Position numbers and translations under genes: made by a program. The notes under the pieces were generated by a model. That model had not been told where the DNA came from, did not search any database, and saw nothing but the letters and a program-made list of their open reading frames with translations. A stretch of DNA of 64,000 nucleotides from Pseudomonas trivialis (GTDB taxonomy: Bacteria; Pseudomonadota; Gammaproteobacteria; Pseudomonadales; Pseudomonadaceae), in contig NZ_JYLK01000014.1 in NCBI RefSeq assembly GCF_001439805.1, positions 62,001 to 126,000 of the forward strand. Reading direction: 5' to 3'. Shown here piece by piece: positions 36,907 through 46,927 of this stretch. Positions within the stretch are counted from its first letter, which is position 1. Every line of letters begins with the position of its first letter.

Positions 36907-38085
36907 TCATCCCGGGCAAGCCGCATGAAGGGTGGATATCAGGCGAACCTGCTCTTCGTAGGCCTTGGCAAAGTCATTGCCCAACAGGCGCTCGCTCAAC
37001 GGTTCTTCCTCGACCAGGCGTTGATAGTGGCGTTGGTAGGCGCGCCAGTGCGCCCCATCGGCATTGAACCTGGGTGCTTTTGCCTGGCGCTCGAAGCACA
37101 ACATCAAGTGGCTGGGCGCGAATGCACGGTACCCATTGCGCAGTGCGGTGCGACACGCTGTCAGTAGGGCTACCTGGTGGGATTGCAGGTCCCGGTGGGC
37201 CAGGACCAGTGCGGCCTCGGCCGGCAATTGCCCCTGCTCGTTCATACCCAGCAAAGCCGCCAATGCGGCTTCACCGTCGGAGCAATGGCGCAGGGGGTTG
37301 GCACTGCGCAGGCGGGCTTCGGAAGGCGCAAGGTTCGATGCGTTTTTCAGCTCGTCGCAGGTGCGCAGGCTTTGCTGCAAGCCCTCGATACTCTGCTTGA
37401 GCAAACAGGCGACCCTGATCGCCAATGCTTCGCGTCGCGGGGTGTCGACGCCTTCGAGGTCAAGTCCGAGCGCCGCCGAAAACTGCCCCCAGAACGCCCC
37501 ATGCAACGCCGGTGTCTTTTCAACACCTTCAATGGGTGGTGCATCAGGAACAGGCTCGACCCGGCGTGGCAGGCTCATATAGTCCCTGTCCGGCGCTTGC
37601 TGATAAACCCGTTGCGCGGGTTCGTCGCTGGTTGCGACGGTATCATCCGGTGATAACCGGGCCTGATCCATCGCCGGGATCGGATCAAGCCCCAGAAAAG
37701 CATCGTCGGGGATCTGCCCAGCCACCGCGACCTGCAATTCATCCTGCCGAGCCGATGATGCGACCAGCCGCGCCCGAATGGACAATGCGCCGAGCTGGAA
37801 TACATCGCCATCTTCGACCAGGCGCGCCTGCCCTTTGCACAGCCGCTCACCGCTGCCCGCCATACAGATTCCATTGCGGCTGATGTCGGTCAGAAAATAC
37901 TGCCCTTCGCGAAAACTCACCAACCCATGGTGACTGGACAGCAGCCGACTCGGGTCGTGAATAACCCAGTCGCAACCGGCGCCACGGCCAATGACGCCGC
38001 CGGCCTCAGTGAACAGTTTGGGGGCCGTGGAGGCGGGGTCTGCGCCTGCGCTTTCATATACTTCAAACACCAGTTGCATGGTCAT
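36907..38085 (-). CDS. tagH: T6SS FHA-domain protein TagH/Fha
   Basis: 392 residues. An N-terminal forkhead-associated domain binds phosphothreonine, with GRGAGCDWVIHDP (33-45), SSHHG (50-54) and SRNGI (69-73) supplying the phosphopeptide residues. The C-terminal TagH domain (about 190-392, ending near ANDFAKAYEEQVR-like helices) is specific to T6SS. It is the expected partner or substrate of the Stk/Stp pair in this cluster. A second ATG at 38079 is also possible as the start. Confidence 0.93.
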   Translation of the reverse strand: MTMQLVFEVYESAGADPASTAPKLFTEAGGVIGRGAGCDWVIHDPSRLLSSHHGLVSFREGQYFLTDISRNGICMAGSGERLCKGQARLVEDGDVFQLGALSIRARLVASSARQDELQVAVAGQIPDDAFLGLDPIPAMDQARLSPDDTVATSDEPAQRVYQQAPDRDYMSLPRRVEPVPDAPPIEGVEKTPALHGAFWGQFSAALGLDLEGVDTPRREALAIRVACLLKQSIEGLQQSLRTCDELKNASNLAPSEARLRSANPLRHCSDGEAALAALLGMNEQGQLPAEAALVLAHRDLQSHQVALLTACRTALRNGYRAFAPSHLMLCFERQAKAPRFNADGAHWRAYQRHYQRLVEEEPLSERLLGNDFAKAYEEQVRLISTLHAACPG

Positions 38086-38225
38086 ACCTCCCTTTGCTGG
38101 CCGCGTGTGTCGGCCTGCGGATCGCCCAGCGGACGGTAATCAGCATCGTCAAAGACGTAGTTGGCGTTGCAGCCACTCAGCAAACACAGCACAAGCATCA
38201 GGGCCTGCCACGGACGATCAAACAT
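38082..38225 (-). CDS. 47-residue T6SS lipoprotein (OrfX position)
   Basis: A short frame starting MFDRPWQALMLVLCLLSGCN has a textbook lipobox LLSGC (Cys19), leaving a mature lipopeptide of 29 residues that begins CNANYVFDDADYRPLG. GGGAG lies 8 bases before the ATG. Its place between the sigma-54 activator and fha genes matches the small orfX of the P. aeruginosa HSI-II cluster as I recall it. It overlaps fha by 4 bases, so it is coupled. Role unknown; perhaps an accessory of the membrane complex. Confidence 0.75.
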   Translation of the reverse strand: MFDRPWQALMLVLCLLSGCNANYVFDDADYRPLGDPQADTRGQQREV

Positions 38226-38293
38226 CAGGTATCTCCCAGGAAGTGATGCGGGGCGGCCCGAGTAGAAAGGGCGCCGGTGATACGAATAAATAG

Positions 38294-39814
38294 TCAGCAT
38301 TCGCCCTTGGCCTCGCCGCAGGGAATATTCAGACGCGCAAGGCGGTAGAGCAGCGTGCGCCGCGCCACCCCCAACTCACGCGCGGTGCGCGTGCGATTGC
38401 CGCGATTTCTGTGCAGGCAATCGATCAGCACCGTGCGCTCAACCCGCTCCAGACGCTGGCGCAGTGTGGTGTCCACGACCGTGACCGGGCTGGGGGACAA
38501 CGCGAGGTGAACCGGCAGGATCACGTCTTCGTCACACATCAGCACGGCCCGCTCCACCAGGCATTTGAGTTCGCGCACATTGCCGGGGAAGTCGTGACTC
38601 GTCAGTTGGTCCAGGGCCTCACTCGACCAGCCGACGGGCCCTCGTCCAAGTGCCACACAGGCCTTGTCCGCGAAATGCCGGGCGAGCTGCGGCATGTCGC
38701 CGTCTCGGTCACGCAGCGCCGGCAGCTCGATCGGAAATTGTGCCAATCGGTAATACAGATCTTCACGGAAACTGCCATTGGCGACCATTGCCGCGAGGTC
38801 GCGGTGCGTCGCGGCAATGATTCGCACGTCGACCTTGTGCGAGGCATTGGCCCCCAACGGCCGGATCTCGCCTTCCTGCAACACACGCAGCAACTTGGCC
38901 TGCAACGACAACGGCATATCGCCGATTTCATCCAGCAGCAACGTGCCACCGTCGGCGGCGTCGAATAACCCCGCGTAGTCACGCAGCGCACCGGTGAACG
39001 CACCTTTGCGATAACCGAACAGTTCGCTCTCCAGCAACCCCTCTGGAAACGCCGCACAGTTCTGCACCACAAAGGCTTTGTGACTCCTCTGGCCCGCGGC
39101 GTGGATGGCGCGCGCCACGACTTCCTTGCCGGTGCCGGTTTCGCCACGCAACAACACCGTAAAGGGCGTGCGCAAAACCTTGCTGATCAGGCGGCAAGTC
39201 GCCTCCATCGCCGTGCTGCCGCCAATCAGGCCGAACGCACCCACCAGCGAAGCGCCAGACTTCAGCCCGGTGACGTCTGGCGGGGTACGCGATGCCCTGG
39301 CCAATTGCCCCAGGGCAAAACTGCCCAATTGCGCCAATGACGCAACATAGCCCTGCAACGCGAGCGGACGCTGGCTGGCACACAGCAGGACGCCGCTGAC
39401 GGTGTCACCTGGGCAACACAAGGGGATGCCGCAAAGAGAGCGCCAGGGTGTCGTCGCCTCGGGCAAAAAGCCGCAGTCATACACACACCGGTTCAGGTCA
39501 TCCAGGGTGATGGCTTGCCCTTGGGTCAGGACGTATTGCAACAGTTGCTCCTCCTGCGCTCGCTGGCCCGATGCCGGATCGCTCGCCGACCAATCTCCCT
39601 GCAAATGCTGGGCAATCAGCTCGAGCCTGCCGGTGGCCTTATCAAGCCGGTACAACTGGCAGAACTCGCACTGGCTCAGTTGTGCCACGCCAGCCACGCA
39701 AAGGTCGGCCAAGGTGTTTTCATCAGCCCCACGGCCCAGCCGGCAGAACCAGCCCATCAAGGTTTCGGCGTAGGCCAGGGGCTGCGGCAATCGGGTAAAC
39801 ATCTCATCGGTCAT
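38294..39814 (-). CDS. sigma-54-dependent activator of the T6SS (Sfa-type)
   Basis: A 506-residue enhancer-binding protein with a GAF-like N-terminal domain (about 20-175), an AAA+ domain with Walker A GETGTGKE (224-231), the sigma-54 contact motif GAFTGA (271-276), Walker B TLLLDEIGD and a Fis-type helix-turn-helix at the end (NRTRTARELGVARRTLLYRL). It lies inside the operon between clpV and the small lipoprotein gene, overlapping clpV by 4 bases. The likely target is the -24/-12 promoter before hcp. Confidence 0.95.
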   Translation of the reverse strand: MTDEMFTRLPQPLAYAETLMGWFCRLGRGADENTLADLCVAGVAQLSQCEFCQLYRLDKATGRLELIAQHLQGDWSASDPASGQRAQEEQLLQYVLTQGQAITLDDLNRCVYDCGFLPEATTPWRSLCGIPLCCPGDTVSGVLLCASQRPLALQGYVASLAQLGSFALGQLARASRTPPDVTGLKSGASLVGAFGLIGGSTAMEATCRLISKVLRTPFTVLLRGETGTGKEVVARAIHAAGQRSHKAFVVQNCAAFPEGLLESELFGYRKGAFTGALRDYAGLFDAADGGTLLLDEIGDMPLSLQAKLLRVLQEGEIRPLGANASHKVDVRIIAATHRDLAAMVANGSFREDLYYRLAQFPIELPALRDRDGDMPQLARHFADKACVALGRGPVGWSSEALDQLTSHDFPGNVRELKCLVERAVLMCDEDVILPVHLALSPSPVTVVDTTLRQRLERVERTVLIDCLHRNRGNRTRTARELGVARRTLLYRLARLNIPCGEAKGEC

Positions 39815-42249
39815 TGGCTGAACTCACACGCCGGGCGACCGCTACTGTCCAGCGACGCATGGGCCAACGAGAGGGACTCGCCCGTGGCCGTCGCGGCGAG
39901 CAGGCGGTCCACGATCTGTGGCAGCAGGTCGGTCTCGATCCATTGATCGATGTAGCGTGCGCCGCTGTCACCATGGGCACAGCGTTGGACCATGTGCGCA
40001 AGCAGTTGCGGCGTACAGGTGAACGCCAGCTTGCGCCGGGCCAGCCGCTGCCGGAGACGGCCGAGCTTGAGGCTGATCACCTCGCTCAACACCTCAGCGG
40101 AAATCGGGTAATAGGGCACCACCCGCATCCGCGCGAGCAATGCGGGCTTGAACCAGCCACGCAACGCCGGAAGAATCGCCTCGTGCAAAACCTCAAGCGC
40201 TGGGCGCTGGCCGTCGGCGCACAAGGCGCTGATGCTGTCGCTGCCGAGGTTGGAGGTCATCAGGATCAGGGTGTTGCGAAAATCGATCTCACGACCTTCG
40301 CCATCATTGGCCAGGCCCTTGTCGAACACCTGATAGAACAGGTTCAGCACTTGCGGGTCAGCCTTCTCCACCTCATCAAGCAACACCACCGAATACGGAC
40401 GCTGACGTACCGCCTCCGTGAGGACGCCGCCTTCGCCATAGCCGACATAACCGGGCGGCGCGCCGATCAATCGGGACAGTGAATGTTGCTCCTGGTATTC
40501 CGACATATTGAGGGTGGTGACAAACCGCCTGCCGCCGTACAGCAAGTCCGCCAGCGCCAGGGCCGTTTCGGTCTTGCCCACGCCGCTCGGTCCGACCAGC
40601 AGAAATACACCCACCGGCGCGTCAGGCTCGTTCAGCCCTGCCGCCATGGCGCGCAGGCTGCGGTCAAGCGCCTGCACCGCGTGATCCTGGCCGAGAATGC
40701 GGGCACGCAGTGCATCGGCAAAACCCAGCACTTTGTCGCTGTGCTCAAGCACCAGTTGTTCGGTGGGAATGCCGGTCCATGCGCTGATGACCTGAGCCAC
40801 CAGCCGTGGGCAAACCTCAGGCTGTTCGGGTGATTGCTCACGCTGCTCAAGCCAGGTCTGTTCCAGCGCCTGGTGCTCGCACTCGACCGCCTTGAGCCGC
40901 GATTCCAGCGCTTGCAGCACGGTTGCGTCGACAGGCAATCCGGCATCGGCGTCGCGGCGCAACGCAAGGTGGTGCTGCCGGCCTTCGGCCAGTTCGGCGC
41001 TCACACGCTGCAACGTCTCGGGAGGCACGGCCAGATGCGTGCGCGCCCGTGCACACGCGGTGTCCAGCACATCCACGGCTTTGTCCGGTAGCTGCCGCCC
41101 TGCCAGGTAACGGGCGCTCATGTGTGCCGCCGCGACGACGGCATCGTCGCGAATGTATACACCGTGGCCGGCCTCGTAGACCGGGACCAGCCCGCGCAAG
41201 ATAGAGACAGCTTGCTCGACACCGGGCTCGCCCACCCGTACCGGTTGAAAGCGTCGCGCCAGCGCCGGGTCTTTCTCGATGTGTTTCTTGTATTCCGACC
41301 ACGTGGTGGCGGCGATGGTACGCAGCTCGCCACGGGCCAGAGCGGGCTTGAGCAGGTTCGCCGCATCGGACGCACCGCCCTGCCCGCCCGTGCCCACCAG
41401 AGTATGGGCCTCATCGATAAACAGGATCACTTGCTGGGGTGACGCATTGACCTCGTCGATCAACCCCTTGAGGCGGCGCTCGAACTCGCCCTTGATCCCC
41501 GCTCCCGCTTGCAGCAGGGCTAGATCCAACGTGAGTACGCGCACCTGCCGGAGCGACGGTGGCACCCGAGATGCAACGACTTGCAGGGCAAAGCCCTCGA
41601 CAATCGCGGTTTTCCCAACGCCGGCCTCCCCGACCAGAATCGGGTTGTTCTTGCGCCGGCGAGTGAGGATGTCAATCAACTGTCGAATTTCGGCATCGCG
41701 ACACAGCACCGGGTCAATCAGACCTTCACGCGCCTGGCGGGTGAGGTCATGGGTGAAGCGTTGCAACAGCGAGTCCACCATCGGGGTATGCGCATGGGGC
41801 GGCTGGCTCTGCAGAAAATCGCGCACGCGCTCGCTATCCAGACGACTCAGCACCTTCTGGTACGCGCTGCCCGCATGTGCCAGAGGATGACGCAGCAGCG
41901 CCAGCAACAAGGCGCCCTCATCCACCTCCGGTTGCCCCAGCTCGACGTGCGCAACCATCAGTCCCTGTTGCAGCCAGTGGACCAGCGTTGTCGCGAAAAC
42001 CGGGTTGCGGCTTGCACTGTGTTCGCTCTTTGGATAAAGCGTCGACTCGAGCTCCGACAATTGCACGCCCGCGTCCGCCAGGGCCCGCGCCAGCAGGCCA
42101 TCGGCGTGCTCCAGCAACGCCAGCAGCAGGTCCTCCACCAGCACCTCGCGGCCACCGCGTGCAACACAGCGCTCGGCTGATCGCTCGAGGTCGTATCGGG
42201 TCTGCGCGGTCAGGGTGCGGATAAGCTGTTGCAGATCTACATTCATCAT
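39811..42249 (-). CDS. clpV: T6SS sheath-recycling AAA+ ATPase ClpV (TssH)
   Basis: ClpV disassembles the contracted TssBC sheath. The roughly 812 residues include a Clp N-terminal domain, a first AAA+ module (GEAGVGKT, about 210), a middle coiled region (LKAVECEHQALEQTWLEQ) and a second AAA+ module (GPSGVGKT, about 580) with LLDEVEKADP. Three ATGs lie close together (42255, 42249, 42246); AGGGA best fits 42249. Overlaps the activator gene downstream. Confidence 0.95.
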   Translation of the reverse strand: MMNVDLQQLIRTLTAQTRYDLERSAERCVARGGREVLVEDLLLALLEHADGLLARALADAGVQLSELESTLYPKSEHSASRNPVFATTLVHWLQQGLMVAHVELGQPEVDEGALLLALLRHPLAHAGSAYQKVLSRLDSERVRDFLQSQPPHAHTPMVDSLLQRFTHDLTRQAREGLIDPVLCRDAEIRQLIDILTRRRKNNPILVGEAGVGKTAIVEGFALQVVASRVPPSLRQVRVLTLDLALLQAGAGIKGEFERRLKGLIDEVNASPQQVILFIDEAHTLVGTGGQGGASDAANLLKPALARGELRTIAATTWSEYKKHIEKDPALARRFQPVRVGEPGVEQAVSILRGLVPVYEAGHGVYIRDDAVVAAAHMSARYLAGRQLPDKAVDVLDTACARARTHLAVPPETLQRVSAELAEGRQHHLALRRDADAGLPVDATVLQALESRLKAVECEHQALEQTWLEQREQSPEQPEVCPRLVAQVISAWTGIPTEQLVLEHSDKVLGFADALRARILGQDHAVQALDRSLRAMAAGLNEPDAPVGVFLLVGPSGVGKTETALALADLLYGGRRFVTTLNMSEYQEQHSLSRLIGAPPGYVGYGEGGVLTEAVRQRPYSVVLLDEVEKADPQVLNLFYQVFDKGLANDGEGREIDFRNTLILMTSNLGSDSISALCADGQRPALEVLHEAILPALRGWFKPALLARMRVVPYYPISAEVLSEVISLKLGRLRQRLARRKLAFTCTPQLLAHMVQRCAHGDSGARYIDQWIETDLLPQIVDRLLAATATGESLSLAHASLDSSGRPACEFSQ

Positions 42250-42261
42250 AATCATCGATCC

Positions 42262-43269
42262 CTAATCAGAATGGCCGGCGAGCGTCACCGCTCCATCGGC
42301 ACGTTCGTGGGCCAGCCAACTGGTCCAGCCAAGGCGACAGACATTGCGCTCGCCGATGTGCAGCGCACGCATTTCGCCCTCGGCCAGCACCAGTCGCAGG
42401 TCGTACTCCAAGGGCGCGCGTGCGGTTAACCGCACCAATGAACACAGGGGCCGGAACGCCTCCCCGGTGGGCAAAAATTCGTGAAAGCGCTGCCAGCTCA
42501 GCCCCGGCAAGTGCACCTTGAATTTGCCGCAGCGATCCGCTATTTGCTGCCCCAGCACCAGGTCGTGGCCGAGCGCATGGTGGGTAACGCCCAGTTGGTT
42601 ACGCTGCTGCGGGTCGATGCGAACACTGCGCTCTACCCACTGTTCGATGGACACTCGGCTGTGCTTGAAGTAATGGCGCAACACCGTCTCGATCATCGAC
42701 GCCGAATGCGCCCGCAGCCCTAACACGCCCAGGTAAGGCAGCAGGCGCCTGCAGTCCAGACGTGCCGCTGAACGAACCTCCCGACTGCCCAAGCCGATCA
42801 GGGCGAACATCTGTGCCGAAAACCCATCGCTGGCCCCGTTTCGGAAGCGCGCCCGATAGCGGTACTTGCGCCAGATCGGCAACATCAGCCGCTGCAGGCG
42901 ATGGTGAAAAACGTTCAGGAAGTCTCGCGTGGCGTTGGCCCCCATGGGTTCTGCACACGCCTGCTCGCCATAGAACGCCGGCAGCGGTGAACCTGCGCCA
43001 AACAGCCCCAATACATTGAGGCGTAGCCGCGCGCGTAACTGACCCTGCTCCACAAAAAACTCCACCTGGTCTATGTCATGCCCCGGAAAGCCAAGACTGG
43101 GATTGGCCTGGAATTCCAGCTGGTCATACAACGCGTCCTCGTCCAGCAATGGTTGGGCCTCATGCAGGCGCTCAATCACCAGGAGCACCGCCTGGAACAG
43201 CGAATATTCGCGAACGCACCGCGACAGTTCAGTTAAAGCAGGGGCTGCAGGCCCAACCGGGATGGCCAT
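42262..43269 (-). CDS. tssG: T6SS baseplate protein TssG
   Basis: 335 residues with conserved TssG elements: FQAVLLVIERL at the N-terminus, LEFQANPSLGFPGHDIDQVEF, NVLGLFGAGSPLPAFYGEQ, RDFLNVFHHRL and the LPTGEAFRPLCSLVRL end. TssG forms the baseplate wedge with TssE, TssF and TssK. The start at 43269 (MAIPVGP) is chosen because it gives standard length and overlaps the tssF stop; the frame stays open to 43626 but that lies within tssF. Confidence 0.95.
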   Translation of the reverse strand: MAIPVGPAAPALTELSRCVREYSLFQAVLLVIERLHEAQPLLDEDALYDQLEFQANPSLGFPGHDIDQVEFFVEQGQLRARLRLNVLGLFGAGSPLPAFYGEQACAEPMGANATRDFLNVFHHRLQRLMLPIWRKYRYRARFRNGASDGFSAQMFALIGLGSREVRSAARLDCRRLLPYLGVLGLRAHSASMIETVLRHYFKHSRVSIEQWVERSVRIDPQQRNQLGVTHHALGHDLVLGQQIADRCGKFKVHLPGLSWQRFHEFLPTGEAFRPLCSLVRLTARAPLEYDLRLVLAEGEMRALHIGERNVCRLGWTSWLAHERADGAVTLAGHSD

Positions 43270-45020
43270 AGGTACACATCTCCTTGTGTGCTGATAACGC
43301 GCAGTTCGTGGTACGAATTGAGGTTGGCGTACAACGCAAAAAATTCGTTGAGTACCGAGGCGAAGACAAAAATATCGCCTTGACCGAGAAAGCCCTGAGG
43401 GTCGATCGTCAGGTCCACCCGCAAACCGCGAAGCGGCAGGCCGTGGTGCAGTCGGTCCACCGCTTTGTGGCTGATGGCCTGCAATGCGCCGAGCCTCTTC
43501 AGGCTGACCTGCTGCGCTTGCCGGCCGTGATAACGCGGCAGATCGTAGGTTTCGAGAATCACTTTCAAGGCGTTGATATCGGTCAGCGACAGATAGTTGA
43601 GCGACAGATTGCTGATCAGTCGCCATAGAAAGTCCTGGTCCAGGGGCGGCGCGAAACTCGCGGTAGGCACCGTGATATTGCAGAACGTCAGGAATTCCGG
43701 GGTATGCTCCCCAGGCTGGTTGATCTCACCCACGGCCAACTGCTGTGGAAGATTCTGATTGGTGCACGTCATCTCGATCGAAAGTGTTTCCTGCTCACTC
43801 CCGTGGCTGCTACCGAATGCCATCCAGGTGTCGAGCCCCGGATGCGGTACGGATGGGCGCTGACGAATGCTGAAGCTGGGCGCCGCAGTTGATGCACCCG
43901 CATCGACGTCATGCTCGAAGGACTCGAATGGCACAAACACTCGGTGGCCCAGCCCGCCTGGGCGCCAACCCGTCACGCGGTCCACGGAAAAGACGCCTGC
44001 GTGGCCTCGGGTGTATTCGCCAGGCACCAGCAGGTATTCGTCCTGCTTGCCATCCAGGCGGATCGGCACCGCATCATGGCTGAACAGGTTGACGATGGGC
44101 GTGCAATACAGCTTTACGTTATCCAGCCCGGGGCACTGCGGTTCATTCCCCTGGATACGCAGTTCGAAGCGCATCACCATGCTGCGCACCTGTTTGAGCT
44201 GCGCGTGGGGAACCCCGTGCAGGGCGTCGAGGCCAGCGACATCGACAAACAGGTACTTGTCGGGAAAAGCAAAATATTCCTGCAGGTGGCGATAGCCACT
44301 GAAGGTGTTCGGCGGATAAGGGATCAATGCCTGGTCTTCGTTGAACCCGACCGGCTTTACCTGGCTGGCAGCCAGCCGCAGCGTCATCGGCTGTCCATCA
44401 GGACCGTCAACGGGACGCCCATTCTCGTCCAGCAGCAACAGCTCAATGCCTTCAAGATGACGCAGCAGGCTCAAATAGAGTCCCTGGCTGACATAACGAT
44501 CGCCTGCCAGGTGCAAGCGCAGCGGTTCAAACGCCAACTCGGCGAAATTGCCCGGCGCACTCATTCCCAGGTGCAGATCCAGCAAGGCGCGCTCACCCTG
44601 GAATACGTAGTCCACACGACTGAGTTGCAGCGGCATCACCTGGGTGAGGTAGCAGGTGCGAAAACGGCAGCGCTCGCCATTGATCGCCACACTTTCCACT
44701 GCGGTATCGCGCTCTACGCGGATGGCCGGCCCCGCGCGTTTGAGCGGGTCGAACTGCAGGATGCTGAACGAGGGCAGCGGCCGCATGTAGTTGGGCCACA
44801 GCAATTGCATCAGCGAGTGGGTCAGCTCCGGCAACTCGTCATCGAGCTTTTGACGCAAGCGCCCAGTGAGAAACGCGAAGCCTTCCAGTAAACGCTCGAC
44901 ATCAGGGTCCTGCCCGCCTGTGGACAGGAAGGGTGCCAACGCCGGATTACGCTCCGAGAAACGTCGCCCAAGCTGACGCAAGGCGCTGAGTTCACTCTGG
45001 TAATAGCGATTAAAGGCCAT
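43233..45020 (-). CDS. tssF: T6SS baseplate protein TssF
   Basis: 595 residues starting MAFNRYYQSELSALRQLGRRFSERNPALAPFL, the diagnostic TssF N-terminus, then DPDVERLLEGFAFLTGRLRQKLDDELPELT and a long C-terminal part with LSLNYLSLTDINALKVILETYDL. Start at 45020 chosen for this motif; it overlaps the tssE end by 11 bases and the tssG start by 37 bases. Confidence 0.96.
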   Translation of the reverse strand: MAFNRYYQSELSALRQLGRRFSERNPALAPFLSTGGQDPDVERLLEGFAFLTGRLRQKLDDELPELTHSLMQLLWPNYMRPLPSFSILQFDPLKRAGPAIRVERDTAVESVAINGERCRFRTCYLTQVMPLQLSRVDYVFQGERALLDLHLGMSAPGNFAELAFEPLRLHLAGDRYVSQGLYLSLLRHLEGIELLLLDENGRPVDGPDGQPMTLRLAASQVKPVGFNEDQALIPYPPNTFSGYRHLQEYFAFPDKYLFVDVAGLDALHGVPHAQLKQVRSMVMRFELRIQGNEPQCPGLDNVKLYCTPIVNLFSHDAVPIRLDGKQDEYLLVPGEYTRGHAGVFSVDRVTGWRPGGLGHRVFVPFESFEHDVDAGASTAAPSFSIRQRPSVPHPGLDTWMAFGSSHGSEQETLSIEMTCTNQNLPQQLAVGEINQPGEHTPEFLTFCNITVPTASFAPPLDQDFLWRLISNLSLNYLSLTDINALKVILETYDLPRYHGRQAQQVSLKRLGALQAISHKAVDRLHHGLPLRGLRVDLTIDPQGFLGQGDIFVFASVLNEFFALYANLNSYHELRVISTQGDVYLWPSRLGLQPLL

Positions 45021-45429
45021 CCGGCGCGACCTCCACCTGCCCGCCGCCGCCCAGGCGCGCGCTGAAAGCCACGGCTCGCGTCTCACCCTCAATCGTCAGC
45101 ATGGCCGCTATGGCAAATGCCAGGACCAGGGGATCGCGATCACGCGGCAGTGCCCTGACCCGCACATTCGTCAGGCGTGGTTCGTAGGCCTGGATAAAGC
45201 GCTCGATCGAGAGGCGCGACTGGCTCAAGGACTCGTGCAGGCTCTGGCGCATGTCATTGAGATCCGGCAGCCCGTAATCGCGCGCGGTCTGCACACTGCC
45301 GGCGCGTGTGCTGAGCATTTTTCCCAAGTGGGCAGCCACCGAGGCCATGCCGCCCGATTGGGCGGTTGCGTGGCCTTCAAGGCGTTCGAAAAGGCTGTGG
45401 TGAGAGGTCATCCCTGAGTGCCTGCTCAT
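45010..45429 (-). CDS. tssE: T6SS gp25-like baseplate protein TssE
   Basis: 139 residues of the gp25 (lysozyme-like wedge) family, with SLFERLEGH near the start, a DYGLPDLNDMRQ motif (about 52-63) and the YEPRLTNVRVRALP segment (about 82-95) typical of TssE. The ATG at 45429 overlaps the tssC stop; a second ATG at 45411 is possible. Encodes a structural piece of the T6SS baseplate. Confidence 0.94.
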   Translation of the reverse strand: MSRHSGMTSHHSLFERLEGHATAQSGGMASVAAHLGKMLSTRAGSVQTARDYGLPDLNDMRQSLHESLSQSRLSIERFIQAYEPRLTNVRVRALPRDRDPLVLAFAIAAMLTIEGETRAVAFSARLGGGGQVEVAPDGL

Positions 45430-46901
45430 TCTTTGTCGAGCTTGCCGACCAGGGACAGGGTGAAGTCCGCCCCCATGTACTTGAAGTGAGGTCGCACACT
45501 CAGGCTGACGCGATACCAGCCTGGCTCACCGTCAACATCGCTGACGACGATGCGTGCCGCACGCAGGGGACGACGACCACGCACTTCGGCACTCGGGTTT
45601 TCCTGGTCGGCGACGTACTGACGAATCCATTTATTGAGTTCAAGCTCAAGGTCGGTACGCTCCTTCCACGACCCCAGTTGCTCGCGCTGCAGCACTTTCA
45701 GGTAATGCGCAAGTCGGTTGACCACCATCATGTACGGCAACTGGGTACCCAGCCGGTAATTCAACTCCGCTTCCCGACCCTCGACACTGGTACCGAAATA
45801 CTTGGGCTTCTGCACCGAGCTTGCGGAGAAAAAGGCGGCATTGTCACTGCCCTTGCGCATGGTCAACGCGATGAAGCCCTCTTGGGCCAGTTCATATTCG
45901 CGTCGATCGGAGACCAGCACCTCGGTGGGGATCTTCGTTTCGATTTCACCCATGCTGTGAAAGTGATGCAAAGGCAGGTCTTCCACCGCCCCGCCGCTTT
46001 GCGGACCGATGATATTGGGGCACCAGCGAAACCTGGCGAAGCTGTCGGTCAAGCGCGTGGCGAATGCGTAAGCCGTATTCCCCCACAAGTAGTGTTCGTG
46101 GCTGTTGACCACGTTTTCCTGATAGGCAAAGGTCTTGACCGGACACTCAAGAGGATCGTAAGGCGTACGCAGCAAAAAACGCGGTACGGTCAGGCCAATG
46201 TAGCGCGCGTCTTCGCTCTGGCGAAAGCTCTGCCATTTGGCAAATTGCGGGCCTTCGAAATGATCCTTCAGATCCTTCAGGTCAGGCAGACCGGTAAAGC
46301 TTTCCAGCCCAAAAAAGGCCGGCCCGGCCGCTGCGATAAAAGGCGCGTGAGCCACGCAGGCGACATTGGAGACGTACTGCATGAGCTTTACGTCGGGCGC
46401 ACTGGGTGAAAGGAAATAATTGGCGATGATGGCCCCCACGGGCTGACCACCGAACTGGCCGTACTCGGCACTGTAGATATGCTTGTAGAGCCCGGACTGG
46501 CTGACCTCCGGCGAGTCTTCGAAGTCATCGAGCAAGTCCCCGCGGGACACATTCAGCAACTCTATCTTGATGTTTTCACGGAAATTGGTGCGTTCGATCA
46601 GCAACTGCAAACCTCGCCACGCAGCTTCCAGTGCCTGGAACTGCGGGTGATGGAGGATTTCGTCCATTTGCTGGCTGAGCTTGCTGTCGATCTCGGCGAT
46701 CATCCGGTCCACCAGGCGTTTCTTGACCGGTTCTGCGCTGTTGTGCGGCTTGACCAACTCTTCGATAAACGCCGAAACGCCGCGCTTGGCGATGCCGTAA
46801 GCCTCGTCGTCCGCCGTCAGCAGGGTTTGCGCAATGATGTTGTCGAGGATGCTCGACTCGTCCGCCTTGAGTGCGGCCAGTGAAGTGGCTTGAGTATTCA
46901 T
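45426..46901 (-). CDS. tssC: T6SS contractile sheath large subunit TssC
   Basis: 491 residues; conserved blocks include HHPQFQALEAAWRGLQLLIERTNF, LLDDFEDSPEVSQSGLYKHIYSAEYGQFGGQPVGAI, FRQSEDARYIGLTVPRFLLR and an RPHFKYMGADFTLSLVGKLDKE end. TssC polymerises with TssB into the contractile sheath around the Hcp tube. It is 26 bases after tssB and overlaps tssE by 4. Confidence 0.97.
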   Translation of the reverse strand: MNTQATSLAALKADESSILDNIIAQTLLTADDEAYGIAKRGVSAFIEELVKPHNSAEPVKKRLVDRMIAEIDSKLSQQMDEILHHPQFQALEAAWRGLQLLIERTNFRENIKIELLNVSRGDLLDDFEDSPEVSQSGLYKHIYSAEYGQFGGQPVGAIIANYFLSPSAPDVKLMQYVSNVACVAHAPFIAAAGPAFFGLESFTGLPDLKDLKDHFEGPQFAKWQSFRQSEDARYIGLTVPRFLLRTPYDPLECPVKTFAYQENVVNSHEHYLWGNTAYAFATRLTDSFARFRWCPNIIGPQSGGAVEDLPLHHFHSMGEIETKIPTEVLVSDRREYELAQEGFIALTMRKGSDNAAFFSASSVQKPKYFGTSVEGREAELNYRLGTQLPYMMVVNRLAHYLKVLQREQLGSWKERTDLELELNKWIRQYVADQENPSAEVRGRRPLRAARIVVSDVDGEPGWYRVSLSVRPHFKYMGADFTLSLVGKLDKE

Positions 46902-46927
46902 GGGATCAGTATCCTTTTACTGAAAAA

